A stretch of 64,000 nt of DNA from Bacteroidota bacterium (lineage in GTDB: Bacteria > Bacteroidota > Bacteroidia > Chitinophagales > Chitinophagaceae). The translations under genes and the position numbers were made by a program. The stretch lies in NCBI GenBank assembly GCA_018267705.1, contig JAFDXX010000004.1, forward strand, positions 186,001 to 250,000, read 5' to 3'. Positions 17,499-26,352 of the stretch are shown here, piece by piece (positions within the stretch are counted from its first letter, which is position 1; every line of letters begins with the position of its first letter). The notes under the pieces were generated by a model. That model searched no databases, was not told where the DNA came from, and worked only from the letters and a program-made list of their open reading frames with translations.

Positions 17499-19292
17499 AT
17501 GGATAAATTTATTGTTTCGGCACGTAAGTACAGGCCTCAAAATTTTAATACGGTTGTTGGTCAAAGTCATATTACCACTACACTTAAAAATGCTATTCAG
17601 CATAATCAGTTAGCACATGCATTTTTATTTTGTGGCCCACGTGGTGTGGGCAAAACCACGTGTGCAAGAATTTTAGCCAAAACAATTAATTGTGAAAATT
17701 TACAACCCGATGGAGAAGCTTGTAACAAATGCAATAGTTGCAAAAGCTTTAATGATGGAGCTTCTTTAAACATACATGAATTAGATGCTGCAAGTAATAA
17801 TAGTGTTGATGATATACGAAGCTTGGTAGAACAAGTTCGCTTTGCACCACAAGCAGGTAAATACAAAGTATATATTGTAGATGAGGTACATATGCTAAGT
17901 GCCAGTGCTTTTAATGCATTTTTAAAAACGTTAGAAGAGCCACCATCATACGCTATTTTTATATTGGCCACCACCGAAAAACATAAAATACTTCCTACTA
18001 TTTTATCTCGTTGTCAAATTTTTGATTTTAAAAGAATTACAACCAATGATACAGTTGAACATTTACAAGAAATAGTTGATAAAGAAGAAATAAAAGCCGA
18101 TAAACAATCGCTACACATTATTGCTCAAAAAAGTGAAGGGTGTATGCGAGATGCATTGAGTATTTTAGATAAGATTGTAAGTTTTAGTAATGGTATTGTA
18201 ACCTATAAAAACACATTAGAACATTTAAATATTTTAGATGAAGATTATTATTTTAAACTGTTATCTTATTTGCAGCAACAAGATTTAGTTAACGTTATGT
18301 TGTTGTATGATGAAATTAATAATAAAGGCTTTGAAGGAGATTTAGTACTAAACGGATTTGCTGAATTTTTAAGAAATGTATTAGTAAGTAAAGATATAAA
18401 AGCAGCGGTTTTATTAGATGTTGCCGAAGGTATGCACGAAAGATTTACTACTCTAGCCAAAACTACGAATAGCTCTTATATTATATCTGCTTTAAATATT
18501 TTAAATGAAGCAGAAATTAATTTTAAAATGGCACGTAACAAAAAGTTACATGTAGAGCTCACTTTAATTAAACTAAATTTTTTACAACAAGCAATTGATT
18601 TGTCGGTAAATGATGGAAGTATAATTAAAAAAAAACGAGTTGATGCTCCGGCAATCATAAAGTTTAAACCAATACAACCATACTTTGCCAAACAACAATC
18701 AGAAGCCAAGTTATCAATTGAAAAACCAAAAGAAGAAGAAAAGAAACCATTAGCACCAAACAACAATATTGAAATTAAAAATATTGTAACAGAGCCTATA
18801 TTACACACTAAACAACCCATTGCAAGCAACGGCAATAAAAAAGATTTATTAAATATTCTTCGCGAAAGAGCCGGAAGAAATTATATAGTAGAAGAAGTAA
18901 AAGAAGCCTTAGTTTTATCTGAAGAAAAACTGTTGCAATGTTGGAATGAATATATTATTAAATTAGAAACACAAGGCGGAAAGCCAAGTACAGTAAGTAC
19001 CTTCCGCATTGCAAAAATTAATATAATTGATGAACTGAAATTTACTATTTCAGTGAATGCCATAACGCAACAAAAATTTATTGAGCAAGAAAAAATGATG
19101 CTTGCCGATCATATTCAACAAACATTTAATAACCGAGCTATTAATTTTTCTATTGCTGTAGAAGAAGGTGATCAAATAATGATACCTCAACATGTAATGC
19201 TTAACAGCAAACAACGTTTTGAACGCATTGCAGAGCAATACCCTCTAATAAAAGAGCTCAAAGAAAAACTGAAGTTAGAGATTGATTATTAA
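17499..19292 (+). CDS. dnaX: DNA polymerase III subunits gamma and tau
   Basis: This is the 597-residue clamp-loader ATPase. Visible parts are Walker A GPRGVGKT (46-53), the zinc site with cysteines 65, 75, 78 and 81, Walker B VDEVHMLS, and EEPPSYAIFILATTE with the sensor region. Domain III covers about 240-370. The tau-specific C-terminal part (about 380-597) follows a Lys/Pro/Glu-rich linker. At codons 377-379 there is a run of nine A residues directly after domain III; slipping by one base leads to a stop two codons later, giving a 381-residue gamma-like form. That matches how gamma is made in E. coli (frameshift) and Thermus (A9 slippage). The gene is divergent from DUF1800. Confidence 0.95.
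   Translation: MDKFIVSARKYRPQNFNTVVGQSHITTTLKNAIQHNQLAHAFLFCGPRGVGKTTCARILAKTINCENLQPDGEACNKCNSCKSFNDGASLNIHELDAASNNSVDDIRSLVEQVRFAPQAGKYKVYIVDEVHMLSASAFNAFLKTLEEPPSYAIFILATTEKHKILPTILSRCQIFDFKRITTNDTVEHLQEIVDKEEIKADKQSLHIIAQKSEGCMRDALSILDKIVSFSNGIVTYKNTLEHLNILDEDYYFKLLSYLQQQDLVNVMLLYDEINNKGFEGDLVLNGFAEFLRNVLVSKDIKAAVLLDVAEGMHERFTTLAKTTNSSYIISALNILNEAEINFKMARNKKLHVELTLIKLNFLQQAIDLSVNDGSIIKKKRVDAPAIIKFKPIQPYFAKQQSEAKLSIEKPKEEEKKPLAPNNNIEIKNIVTEPILHTKQPIASNGNKKDLLNILRERAGRNYIVEEVKEALVLSEEKLLQCWNEYIIKLETQGGKPSTVSTFRIAKINIIDELKFTISVNAITQQKFIEQEKMMLADHIQQTFNNRAINFSIAVEEGDQIMIPQHVMLNSKQRFERIAEQYPLIKELKEKLKLEIDY
18627..18657 (+). other. Candidate programmed frameshift/slippage site in dnaX
   Basis: A9 at 18627-18635 is read as three Lys codons. 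In the -1 frame, also reached by one added A in the transcript, the next codons are ACG AGT TGA, so translation stops after two residues. In the other frame a TAA follows within about nine codons. Five bases after the A-run a weak hairpin can form (TGATGC, TCCG loop, GC plus ATCA with a bulged A, 18641-18657). A purine-rich GGAAG lies at 18615-18619 upstream. All of this is directly visible; that slippage occurs is inferred from known dnaX genes. Confidence 0.6.
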
Positions 19293-19305
19293 AACCAATA
19301 ACCAC

Positions 19306-20043
19306 ATGAAAAATTTTTTGCACGCATATCCATTAAAAAAATTTGCTTCAATAGCTTGTGGAAGACCCAAAAGAACATGGATGGATTTAACCTTTGAAAA
19401 TTTTGCCTATGCATGTTTACCTTTGGTTATTGCCAACCAAACCGGTTGGGATATTTATTGTCAAACAAACTTTAAGGCCAAATGGAATGGCGGTAATTTA
19501 GCATCCGATATTGAAATTGTATTTGAAGATGTAAATGATCCTTTCAATGAACAAGTTATGGCACACTTTGGTTATGGTGTTATTACATTCAATCCTGGTT
19601 TTTTATTCGTAACCAATGAAGGAAACAATTTAATTGTAAAAGGAATTCCTAATATGCTAAAAGATGCTATTCAACCATTAGAAGCAGTTGTTGAAACAGA
19701 TTGGCTTCCATTTACTTTTACTATGAATTGGAAATTTACACGAACAGATACTTGGATAAACTTTGCAAAAGGTGAACCAATATGCAGAATAATGCCATAT
19801 CCAAGAAATTTCATTGAAAGTTTTGAGCCACAATATCAATCTTTTAAAACCAATCCTGAGTTAGCACGAAAAATGAACGAATGGGGTGCATCACGACAAG
19901 AGCATAATAATAATTTATCTACAGGTACGGCTAATAAAGCAACTGAGAAAAATTATTTACAAGGTAAATTAAAAGATGGTAACAAGGTTGGCTTTCACCA
20001 ACGCAAAATAAATTTAAAAGAATTTGAAAACCCTAATGTATAA
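19306..20043 (+). CDS. DUF6065-like protein of unknown function
   Basis: The 245-residue product starts at the ATG at 19306, 13 bases after the dnaX stop; a TTG at 19282 overlapping dnaX is possible but less likely. No signal peptide or membrane segment is seen. Features are RPKRTWMDLT near the N-terminus, a TGWDIYC segment, TFTMNWKFTR in the middle and ICRIMPYPRNFIESFEPQYQ, which I recall as typical of DUF6065 proteins. The family has no known activity. The C-terminus is charged and polar. The gene is probably co-transcribed with dnaX and ends inside a terminator shared with the convergent gene. Confidence 0.6.
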   Translation: MKNFLHAYPLKKFASIACGRPKRTWMDLTFENFAYACLPLVIANQTGWDIYCQTNFKAKWNGGNLASDIEIVFEDVNDPFNEQVMAHFGYGVITFNPGFLFVTNEGNNLIVKGIPNMLKDAIQPLEAVVETDWLPFTFTMNWKFTRTDTWINFAKGEPICRIMPYPRNFIESFEPQYQSFKTNPELARKMNEWGASRQEHNNNLSTGTANKATEKNYLQGKLKDGNKVGFHQRKINLKEFENPNV

Positions 20044-20059
20044 TTGCAATTAGGGTTTT
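20027..20059. terminator. Bidirectional terminator formed by the ends of two convergent genes
   Basis: Perfect 11-bp stem, AAAACCCTAAT with ATTAGGGTTTT, with an 11-base loop. Both stop codons (20041-20043 plus, 20050-20052 minus) lie inside it, so the last codons of the plus-strand gene form part of the hairpin. Confidence 0.8.
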
Positions 20060-20403
20060 AAAGCTTTTTCTAATTCTGTAATTAATTGCTTAGTTACTTT
20101 TTTTGTGTCTTCTTCTTTAATTTTTTTAAGTATAGGAAGAGCAATTGCTCCAAATTCATACAAGCCAATTGGATTTTTATCAAAATCATAACTTCCTATT
20201 ACATACGCAAGTTTAGATTGAAGTTCGTTATAAGCAGGTTCATTAATTTTTTGGAAGGTTTCAAATGCTTTTACACAAGCATTTCTAATTTTTTCTGAAG
20301 GATGCACTATTACTTTTTCTACAGAAGAAGCTACTGCTACTTTTTTCTTAGTAGTGGTTGCTTTTACTTTTTTTTCAGGTGCAGGTACGGTTTTCTTTGC
20401 CAT
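20050..20403 (-). CDS. Small basic-tailed protein, unknown function
   Basis: I do not recognise this 117-residue protein. The first 30 residues are Lys/Ala/Val/Thr-rich (VKATTTKKKVAVASS), like a flexible, possibly nucleic-acid-binding tail. The rest (about 35-117) is predicted to be mostly helical and amphipathic, ending in KKVTKQLITELEKALKP. No signal peptide, cysteines or catalytic motif are seen. The start ATG is at 20403; it is a single gene between the E1 fusion gene downstream on the same strand (74 bases on) and the convergent DUF6065-like gene. The codon use matches its neighbours, so it is likely a real, conserved gene. Confidence 0.65.
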   Translation of the reverse strand: MAKKTVPAPEKKVKATTTKKKVAVASSVEKVIVHPSEKIRNACVKAFETFQKINEPAYNELQSKLAYVIGSYDFDKNPIGLYEFGAIALPILKKIKEEDTKKVTKQLITELEKALKP

Positions 20404-20476
20404 AATGTTTGCTTTAAATAATTAATCTACGCAAACAATCGTTTATAAAATTGCGGCAAATGTAAGGTTTCAAAAT

Positions 20477-22474
20477 TTAATAATTCAAAAGTTTCTTTAT
20501 ATGCTCGTGCAGCCTTGCTTTTGCTAAGAAATTTTTTTCTAATTCTGTATTAAAAGGAATAGGTGTATCTAAACTTGCACAACGCAATACCGGAGCATCA
20601 AGCATTTCAAAACAATGTTCATTTATCCAAGCACTAATTTCTGCACCAATGCCTAATGTTAAAGTATCTTCATGCAATATCAATACTTTACCTGTTTTAG
20701 CAACGGCATTTTTAATAGCATCATAATCTAAAGGAAGTAAGGTTCTTAAATCTATAATTTCTATACTAATATTTTTATTTTGTGTTGCATACTCTAAAGC
20801 CCAATGTACACCTGCACCATAAGTTATAATTGTTATATCGGTTCCTTTATTTACGGTTGTTGCTTTACCAATTTCAATTTCATAATATTCATTAGGTACT
20901 AAACCGCTAATACTTCTGTATAATAATTTATGTTCAAAATATAAAACAGGGTTGCCATCATTAACAGCAGCAATAAGTAAACCTTTTGCATCTTCAGGTG
21001 TTGAAGGATAAACAATTTTTAAACCCGGAACATGCATAAACCATGCTTCATTACTTTGGCTATGAAAAGGGCCTGCACCAACGCCTGCACCTGTTGGCAT
21101 ACGAATAACTACATTAGCAGCAACACCCCAACGATAATGAATTTTTGCAAGATTATTTACAATTTGATTAAAGCCTACGCTTACAAAATCTGCAAATTGC
21201 ATTTCAACAATACTTTTATATCCTTCTAAACATAAACCTAAAGCAGTTCCTACAATTGCACTTTCACAAATTGGTGTATTTCTAATTCTGTGTTTACCAA
21301 ATTCATTTACAAAACCTTCGGTAATTTTAAATGCACCTCCGTATTCTGCAATATCTTGCCCCATTATAATTAGGTTGTTATGTTTTTGTAATGATTGATG
21401 AAGGGCTTGTTTAATGGCATCTATAAAACGTATTTGTGATGATGGAACTTTTTTATTATCTGTTATTTGTTCTTTATTGTTTGTTATTTTACTTGCATAC
21501 ACCTCATTCAATTCTTCGGTAGTATTTACTTCAAACTTTTTTGTTTCGTTAGCAGTTAATAGTTCTGATTCAATATATTGTTTGAAATTATTTTTAATAT
21601 TTTCTATTTCATTGGTTGAAATAATATTTTCATTTATTAACCATGCTTCGTAATTTTTAATAGGATCTTTTTGTTCCCATTCTTCAAATAATTCTTTAGG
21701 TACATATTTTGTTCCGCTGGCTTCTTCGTGGCCACGCATTCTAAAAGTTTTGCATTCAATTAAATAGGGTTTTTGGTGTTGAATACAATATTCTCTCACA
21801 CCTTTAATGGTATCATATACAGCTAAAATATTATTGCCATCTATCGCAATTCCTTCTATACCATATCCTATTGCTTTGTCAATTAAATTTTTACAACGGT
21901 ATTGTTCGTTTACGGGAGTTGATAATCCATAACCATTATTTTCAATAATAAAAATTACGGGCAAATTCCATACTGCTGCTACATTTAATGCTTCGTGAAA
22001 ATCTCCTTCACTTGTTCCACCATCACCTGTATATGCAACCGATACTTTGTTTGCGTTGTTTAGTTTATAGGCCAATGCAACACCGTCTGCTACTGCCATT
22101 TGTGGACCTAAATGCGAAATCATTCCGCAGATAAAATATTCTTTACTTCCAAAATGAAAACTTCTTTCTCTGCCTTTTGAATAACCTTCTTTATTGCCTT
22201 GCCATTGCATAAATAATTTACTTAATGGCATATTGCGAGAAGTAAATACACCTAAATTTCTATGTAAGGGCATTATCCATTCATCAGAATGTAATGCAAG
22301 TGTAGAGCCAACGGCAATGGCTTCTTGCCCTATTCCGCTAAACCATTTACTAATTTTCCCTTGTCTTAAAAGCACTAACATTTTCTCTTCAATCATTCTG
22401 GGTAGCAAGAGGTATTTGTAAATATTCATTAACTCTTGATTAGACAAATTGGAACGATGTTGTTGAAATTGCAT
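20477..22474 (-). CDS. Fused E1 alpha/beta of a 2-oxoacid dehydrogenase complex
   Basis: This 665-residue thiamine-diphosphate enzyme joins both E1 subunits. The alpha half (1-320) has HRNLGVF, the ThDP motif GDGGTSEGDFHEALN starting at residue 150 and its closing ENNGYGLSTP, then FRMRGHEEASG. A polar linker (about 320-345) leads to the beta half, with MGQDIAEYGGAF, QFADFVSVGFNQIVNN and RMPTGAGVGAGPFHSQS, and a transketolase C-terminal domain (VLILHEDTLTLGIGAEI). The most likely reaction is decarboxylation of branched-chain 2-oxoacids, with pyruvate as the alternative. E2 and E3 are not in the window. The fusion is common in Bacteroidota. A terminator separates it from the upstream BI-1 gene. 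Confidence 0.9.
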   Translation of the reverse strand: MQFQQHRSNLSNQELMNIYKYLLLPRMIEEKMLVLLRQGKISKWFSGIGQEAIAVGSTLALHSDEWIMPLHRNLGVFTSRNMPLSKLFMQWQGNKEGYSKGRERSFHFGSKEYFICGMISHLGPQMAVADGVALAYKLNNANKVSVAYTGDGGTSEGDFHEALNVAAVWNLPVIFIIENNGYGLSTPVNEQYRCKNLIDKAIGYGIEGIAIDGNNILAVYDTIKGVREYCIQHQKPYLIECKTFRMRGHEEASGTKYVPKELFEEWEQKDPIKNYEAWLINENIISTNEIENIKNNFKQYIESELLTANETKKFEVNTTEELNEVYASKITNNKEQITDNKKVPSSQIRFIDAIKQALHQSLQKHNNLIIMGQDIAEYGGAFKITEGFVNEFGKHRIRNTPICESAIVGTALGLCLEGYKSIVEMQFADFVSVGFNQIVNNLAKIHYRWGVAANVVIRMPTGAGVGAGPFHSQSNEAWFMHVPGLKIVYPSTPEDAKGLLIAAVNDGNPVLYFEHKLLYRSISGLVPNEYYEIEIGKATTVNKGTDITIITYGAGVHWALEYATQNKNISIEIIDLRTLLPLDYDAIKNAVAKTGKVLILHEDTLTLGIGAEISAWINEHCFEMLDAPVLRCASLDTPIPFNTELEKNFLAKARLHEHIKKLLNY

Positions 22475-22531
22475 AATGTATTTACTTACTGCACAAGATA
22501 GTTTTTTTCTTTGTTTGTATGCTGAAAATAA

Positions 22532-22564
22532 AAACCGCCAAACAAGTTATTTGAATGGCGGTTT
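22532..22564 (-). terminator. Intrinsic terminator of the BI-1 gene
   Basis: Nine-bp stem, AAACCGCCA with TGGCGGTTT; on the minus strand it is followed by a T-rich run (TTTTTATTTT). Confidence 0.8.
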
Positions 22565-22582
22565 AAAAATATTTTCTATTCA

Positions 22583-23359
22583 TTAATTTCTATTGCTTGC
22601 AAAACGACTTAGTAATTTTAAAATTTCAATATATAGCCAAACAATAGTTACCAATAAACCAAAGGCACCGTACCACTCCATATATTTAGGAGCTCCCATT
22701 TCTGCACCTTTTTCTATCATATCAAAATCTAAAATTAAATTTAATGCAGCTATGGCAACAACAAATAAGCTAATACCAATTCCCAATAAACCACCATTGG
22801 TAATGCTCATAAATTCTAACTGCACACCAAATAAACGTAATAGCATTGTGATGCCATAAAAAATGGCAATACCTAAAGTTGCAGCAACTATTACACTTTT
22901 GAATTTTTCGGTTGCTTTAATAATTCTAAAGTTGTATAATAAAAACATGGCTATTGCAACACCAAAAGTTAAACCAACTGCTTGCATTACAATACCGGGA
23001 TATTTTTTTCCAACAGTTTCATTAATTACTACTGATAATGCACCTAATACAAAACCTTCTAAAATGCCGTAAGCGGGTGCCAAATAGCCTGCCCAATTGG
23101 GTTTAAAAGTTATTGCTAAAGCACAAATTAATCCACCAAAAACGCCAACCAATAATAGCGTGTACATTAAACTTGGGTTTTGCGTTTCAAACAAATGCCA
23201 AGTATATGCTGCACCACCAATTACCATTAACATTAAAAAACCGAATTTGTTAATAGCTCCTCTTACACTCATTACACCTTGCAATTGTGCATTGCGGGTT
23301 GCAGTATTGTTAAAAATTTTTTCTGATAAAGTAGGGTTACTTGATTGAAATAAAGCCAT
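22583..23359 (-). CDS. Bax inhibitor-1/YccA family membrane protein
   Basis: A 258-residue integral membrane protein with seven hydrophobic segments. The N-terminal region (STRNAQ-like TATRNAQLQGVMSVRGAINK) precedes helix 1, and the late helices carry DFDMIEKGAEMGAPKYMEWYGAFGL, with the aspartates of the proposed pH-sensing, ion-conducting site of the BI-1 family, and the final LYIEILKLLSRFASNRN. Bacterial members such as YetJ behave as pH-dependent calcium leaks; that function is only inferred here. It appears to be a single-gene unit with its own terminator. Confidence 0.9.
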   Translation of the reverse strand: MALFQSSNPTLSEKIFNNTATRNAQLQGVMSVRGAINKFGFLMLMVIGGAAYTWHLFETQNPSLMYTLLLVGVFGGLICALAITFKPNWAGYLAPAYGILEGFVLGALSVVINETVGKKYPGIVMQAVGLTFGVAIAMFLLYNFRIIKATEKFKSVIVAATLGIAIFYGITMLLRLFGVQLEFMSITNGGLLGIGISLFVVAIAALNLILDFDMIEKGAEMGAPKYMEWYGAFGLLVTIVWLYIEILKLLSRFASNRN

Positions 23360-23424
23360 AGTTATATTTTTTACAACTGTAAAGATAATTAAGAATGAAA
23401 GATTATTAAAGTTAAAATTGTATT

Positions 23425-24288
23425 CTAAAAAGGTTTTAAATTAGGGTAGTTGTCAATTGTTTCAAATACATATCCTTTTTGTTTTAGTAATGAAATAAAA
23501 GTTTGTAATTCATTAGCATATTCAGGTAAGCGAAACATTCTATCGTGTGTTAATATTACCAGATGACTTTTCGTATGCAAATTATTTTTATCAAAAGCAT
23601 ATTCAACATATTCTAACATTTTATTGGGGCTTTGAATAGGGTTTGCAGTTTTATGATCAAAACTCCATTCAACATCCCAACCAATTACATTGTAACCTGC
23701 ACTATCTAATAATTTACATACAGGTTTTACTAAACCACTTGCTTTTATTTCATTATTTCTTACCCATGCACTATTGCCTGGTAAACGAATTATTTTATAA
23801 GGTGCAGCAAGTGTTTGTTGGGCTTGTAAAAAATCATTAAAAGCCATTTGAGGGTGTTGGTAGAAATATTTATATCTATCACTTGCATGTGTGTAACTGT
23901 GGTTAGCTAATAATATTTGCGGATAGCTGTTTTTAATTTCATTTACTAATTCATGTCCTTTGTTGGCTCTATCGGTATGTAAGCCAACCATAAAAAAAGT
24001 TCCTTTAATTCCTTCTTTTCTGCATATATCTAACACAGTGGTAGTACCGTTTTGCGGGCCATCATCAAAAGTTAAATACACATATTTTTTTGTACTATCA
24101 TAAATAGGTGGTTTATGTATAAACTTGGTAACACTATCGGGCAAAGTTGGTTTAGTAACTTGAGTGGTTGCAACAGAATCAGGTTCAACTTTTGTTTTTG
24201 AATGTTGTTCATTACAAGCTGTTAATTGCGTAACCATTAACATTAAACAGCAATAAGCAAAAACTTTTTTAAAGCATTTTCTTCTCAT
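23425..24288 (-). CDS. Polysaccharide deacetylase family lipoprotein
   Basis: The 287-residue protein has a lipoprotein signal with lipobox LTAC (Cys25), so it is anchored in a membrane facing the periplasm or surface. The NodB domain follows: YLTFDDGPQNG (motif 1 with catalytic and metal aspartates), NHSYTHAS (motif 2, zinc histidines), IRLPGNSAW (motif 3), WDVEW (motif 4) and LVILTHDR (motif 5). All residues expected for a metal-dependent N- or O-deacetylase seem present. Peptidoglycan or a surface amino-sugar polymer is the likely substrate. It is a single gene, divergent from korA, and unrelated in detail to the second NodB gene at 29610. Confidence 0.9.
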   Translation of the reverse strand: MRRKCFKKVFAYCCLMLMVTQLTACNEQHSKTKVEPDSVATTQVTKPTLPDSVTKFIHKPPIYDSTKKYVYLTFDDGPQNGTTTVLDICRKEGIKGTFFMVGLHTDRANKGHELVNEIKNSYPQILLANHSYTHASDRYKYFYQHPQMAFNDFLQAQQTLAAPYKIIRLPGNSAWVRNNEIKASGLVKPVCKLLDSAGYNVIGWDVEWSFDHKTANPIQSPNKMLEYVEYAFDKNNLHTKSHLVILTHDRMFRLPEYANELQTFISLLKQKGYVFETIDNYPNLKPF

Positions 24289-24415
24289 GTAAATAAAAAT
24301 AATTTAACTAATGCAATTTAAGCATCATTAATTTGTTTATTTCATTTTCATTCTGTTAAAATATACATCATTAAATAAAGCATATCCTTATCTTAGCATA
24401 ATTCAATTTTAAATA

Positions 24416-26263
24416 ATGAGTACTAAAGAACAAGTTTTACAAGATGTTGTAATAAAATTTGCAGGAGATAGTGGAGATGGCATGCAACTTACAGGCCAAC
24501 AGTTTACCAATAACACAGCTTTGTTAGGAATTGACCTTGCTACTTTTCCTGATTTCCCCGCTGAAATACGTGCCCCTATTGGAACATTGCCGGGTGTAAG
24601 CGGATTTCAACTTAGATTTTCAAGTGATAGAGTTTTTACTCCCGGAGATATGTGCGATGTATTGGTAGCAATGAATGCAGCTGCATTAAAAGTTAATTTA
24701 AAAAACTTAAAACGCAGCGGAAAAATTATTGCTAACATTGATGGATTTGATACAAAAAATCTTCGCTTAGCAAATTACACCGATGGTGTAAACCCTTTAG
24801 AAGATGGAAGTTTAGAAGGTTTTGAAGTAATTAAAATTGATGTTACTAAACTTACGCGTGAAGCGTTAAAAGATTTTACCGAATTAGGTGTGAAAGAAAG
24901 AGACCGTGCAAAAAATATGTTTGTACTTGGTTTTATTTATTGGATGTACAACCGCACACTTGATACAACTATTAATTTCTTAAAAGAAAAATTCGGAAAG
25001 AAAGAAGTTATTCTGCAAAGCAATATAAAAGTATTGCAAGCAGGTTATAATTACGGAGATACTACCGAAACTTTTACTACACGTTATAAGGTTGAAAAAG
25101 CAAAACTTCCTGCAGGTGTTTATCGTAGTATAATGGGTAATCAAGCATTGGCTTATGGATTAATTGCTGCTTCAGATAAAAGTGGATTACCAATGTTTTT
25201 AGGAACTTATCCTATTACACCCGCATCAGATATTTTACATGAGTTAAGCAAATACAAATCTTTCGGTATTCGTACTTATCAAGCAGAAGATGAAATAGCA
25301 GGTATTGCTTCTGCAATTGGTGCAAGCTACGGAGGTTCTTTAGGTGTAACAACGACCAGTGGTCCTGGTATGGCATTAAAAAGTGAAGCAATGGGTTTAG
25401 CTGTAATGTTAGAAATTCCGTTGGTTATTATAAATATTCAGCGTGGTGGCCCCAGCACAGGTTTACCAACCAAAACAGAACAAAGCGATTTAATGCAAGC
25501 ATATTATGGTAGAAATGGAGAATGCCCCATGCCTATAATTGCTTCTGCAACACCAAGTGATTGTTTTGAAGTTGCTTACGAAGCTGTAAGAATTGCTGTG
25601 CAACACATGACGCCCGTTATTTTATTAAGTGATGGATATATTGCCAACGGTGCAGAACCTTGGAAATTTCCTAAAGCAGATGATTTACAAAATATAGAAG
25701 TAAAATTTAAAACATCATTAAACGATAATGAAGAAAAGTTTATGCCTTATTTGCGTGATGAAAAATTAGTACGTCCTTGGGCAGTACCCGGCACTCCCGG
25801 ATTAGAACATAGAATTGGCGGATTAGAAAAACAAAACAATACAGGCAATGTAAATTATGAACCCGAAAACCATCAATTAATGGTTAATATAAGGCAAGAA
25901 AAAGTTGATAAAATTGCCGAATATATTCCTGAACAAAAATTAGATAGCGGTCCCGAAAAAGGAAAAGTTTTAGTAATTGGTTGGGGCAGCACTTACGGCT
26001 CAATTAAAAGTGCAGTAGCAGAATTACAAGAACAAGGTTACAGTGTTAGCCACGCACATTTGCGATATGTAAGACCATTTCCTAAAAATTTAGGAAGCAT
26101 TATTAAAAATTTTGAAACCGTTTTAGTACCTGAAATTAATAACGGGCAATTAGTAAAAATTTTACGTGATGTATATATGGTAGATGCTAAAGCTTACAAT
26201 AAAATAATGGGTGTACCAATTACCAAAACAGAATTGGTGGATGTATTAAAAAAGATGTTATAA
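24416..26263 (+). CDS. korA: 2-oxoacid:acceptor oxidoreductase, fused gamma-alpha subunit
   Basis: This 615-residue protein starts with the gamma domain (about 1-190: VIKFAGDSGDGMQLTGQQF, then EIRAPIGTLPGVSGFQL) and continues with the alpha subunit (from about 225: MGNQALAYGLIAA, then GTYPITPASDIL, EDEIAGIASAIGASYGG and GPGMALKSEAMG). The C-terminal part LVIGWGSTYGSI is the transketolase-like domain. It belongs to the 2-oxoglutarate:ferredoxin type that makes succinyl-CoA, although pyruvate cannot be excluded. The thiamine-binding beta subunit (korB), which commonly follows directly, is missing: the next gene is on the other strand. A strong terminator follows, so this is a single-gene transcript. 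Confidence 0.9.
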   Translation: MSTKEQVLQDVVIKFAGDSGDGMQLTGQQFTNNTALLGIDLATFPDFPAEIRAPIGTLPGVSGFQLRFSSDRVFTPGDMCDVLVAMNAAALKVNLKNLKRSGKIIANIDGFDTKNLRLANYTDGVNPLEDGSLEGFEVIKIDVTKLTREALKDFTELGVKERDRAKNMFVLGFIYWMYNRTLDTTINFLKEKFGKKEVILQSNIKVLQAGYNYGDTTETFTTRYKVEKAKLPAGVYRSIMGNQALAYGLIAASDKSGLPMFLGTYPITPASDILHELSKYKSFGIRTYQAEDEIAGIASAIGASYGGSLGVTTTSGPGMALKSEAMGLAVMLEIPLVIINIQRGGPSTGLPTKTEQSDLMQAYYGRNGECPMPIIASATPSDCFEVAYEAVRIAVQHMTPVILLSDGYIANGAEPWKFPKADDLQNIEVKFKTSLNDNEEKFMPYLRDEKLVRPWAVPGTPGLEHRIGGLEKQNNTGNVNYEPENHQLMVNIRQEKVDKIAEYIPEQKLDSGPEKGKVLVIGWGSTYGSIKSAVAELQEQGYSVSHAHLRYVRPFPKNLGSIIKNFETVLVPEINNGQLVKILRDVYMVDAKAYNKIMGVPITKTELVDVLKKML

Positions 26264-26284
26264 AAATTTATAATTTATAAAAAT

Positions 26285-26317
26285 AAAAATCCTCACTTAA
26301 TATAAATGAGGATTTTT
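26285..26317. terminator. Terminator between korA and the convergent DHS-like gene
   Basis: Eleven-bp stem, AAAAATCCTCA with TGAGGATTTTT, flanked by A-runs on the left and T-runs on the right, so it can work in both directions. Confidence 0.85.
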
Positions 26318-26352
26318 TTATTTGATGATGCTATTGTTATAAAAATATTTTT

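Noticed and set aside
21451-21530. Frameshift or separate genes in the E1 alpha/beta protein
   Set aside because: The frame is continuous through a polar linker and both halves have all motifs; fused E1 proteins are common in Bacteroidota.
22593-23348. Three consecutive long open frames antisense to the BI-1 gene
   Set aside because: They mirror the codon pattern of the membrane protein on the other strand, have Lys/Pro/Asn-rich unlikely translations, and have no promoter; BI-1 is clearly the coding strand.
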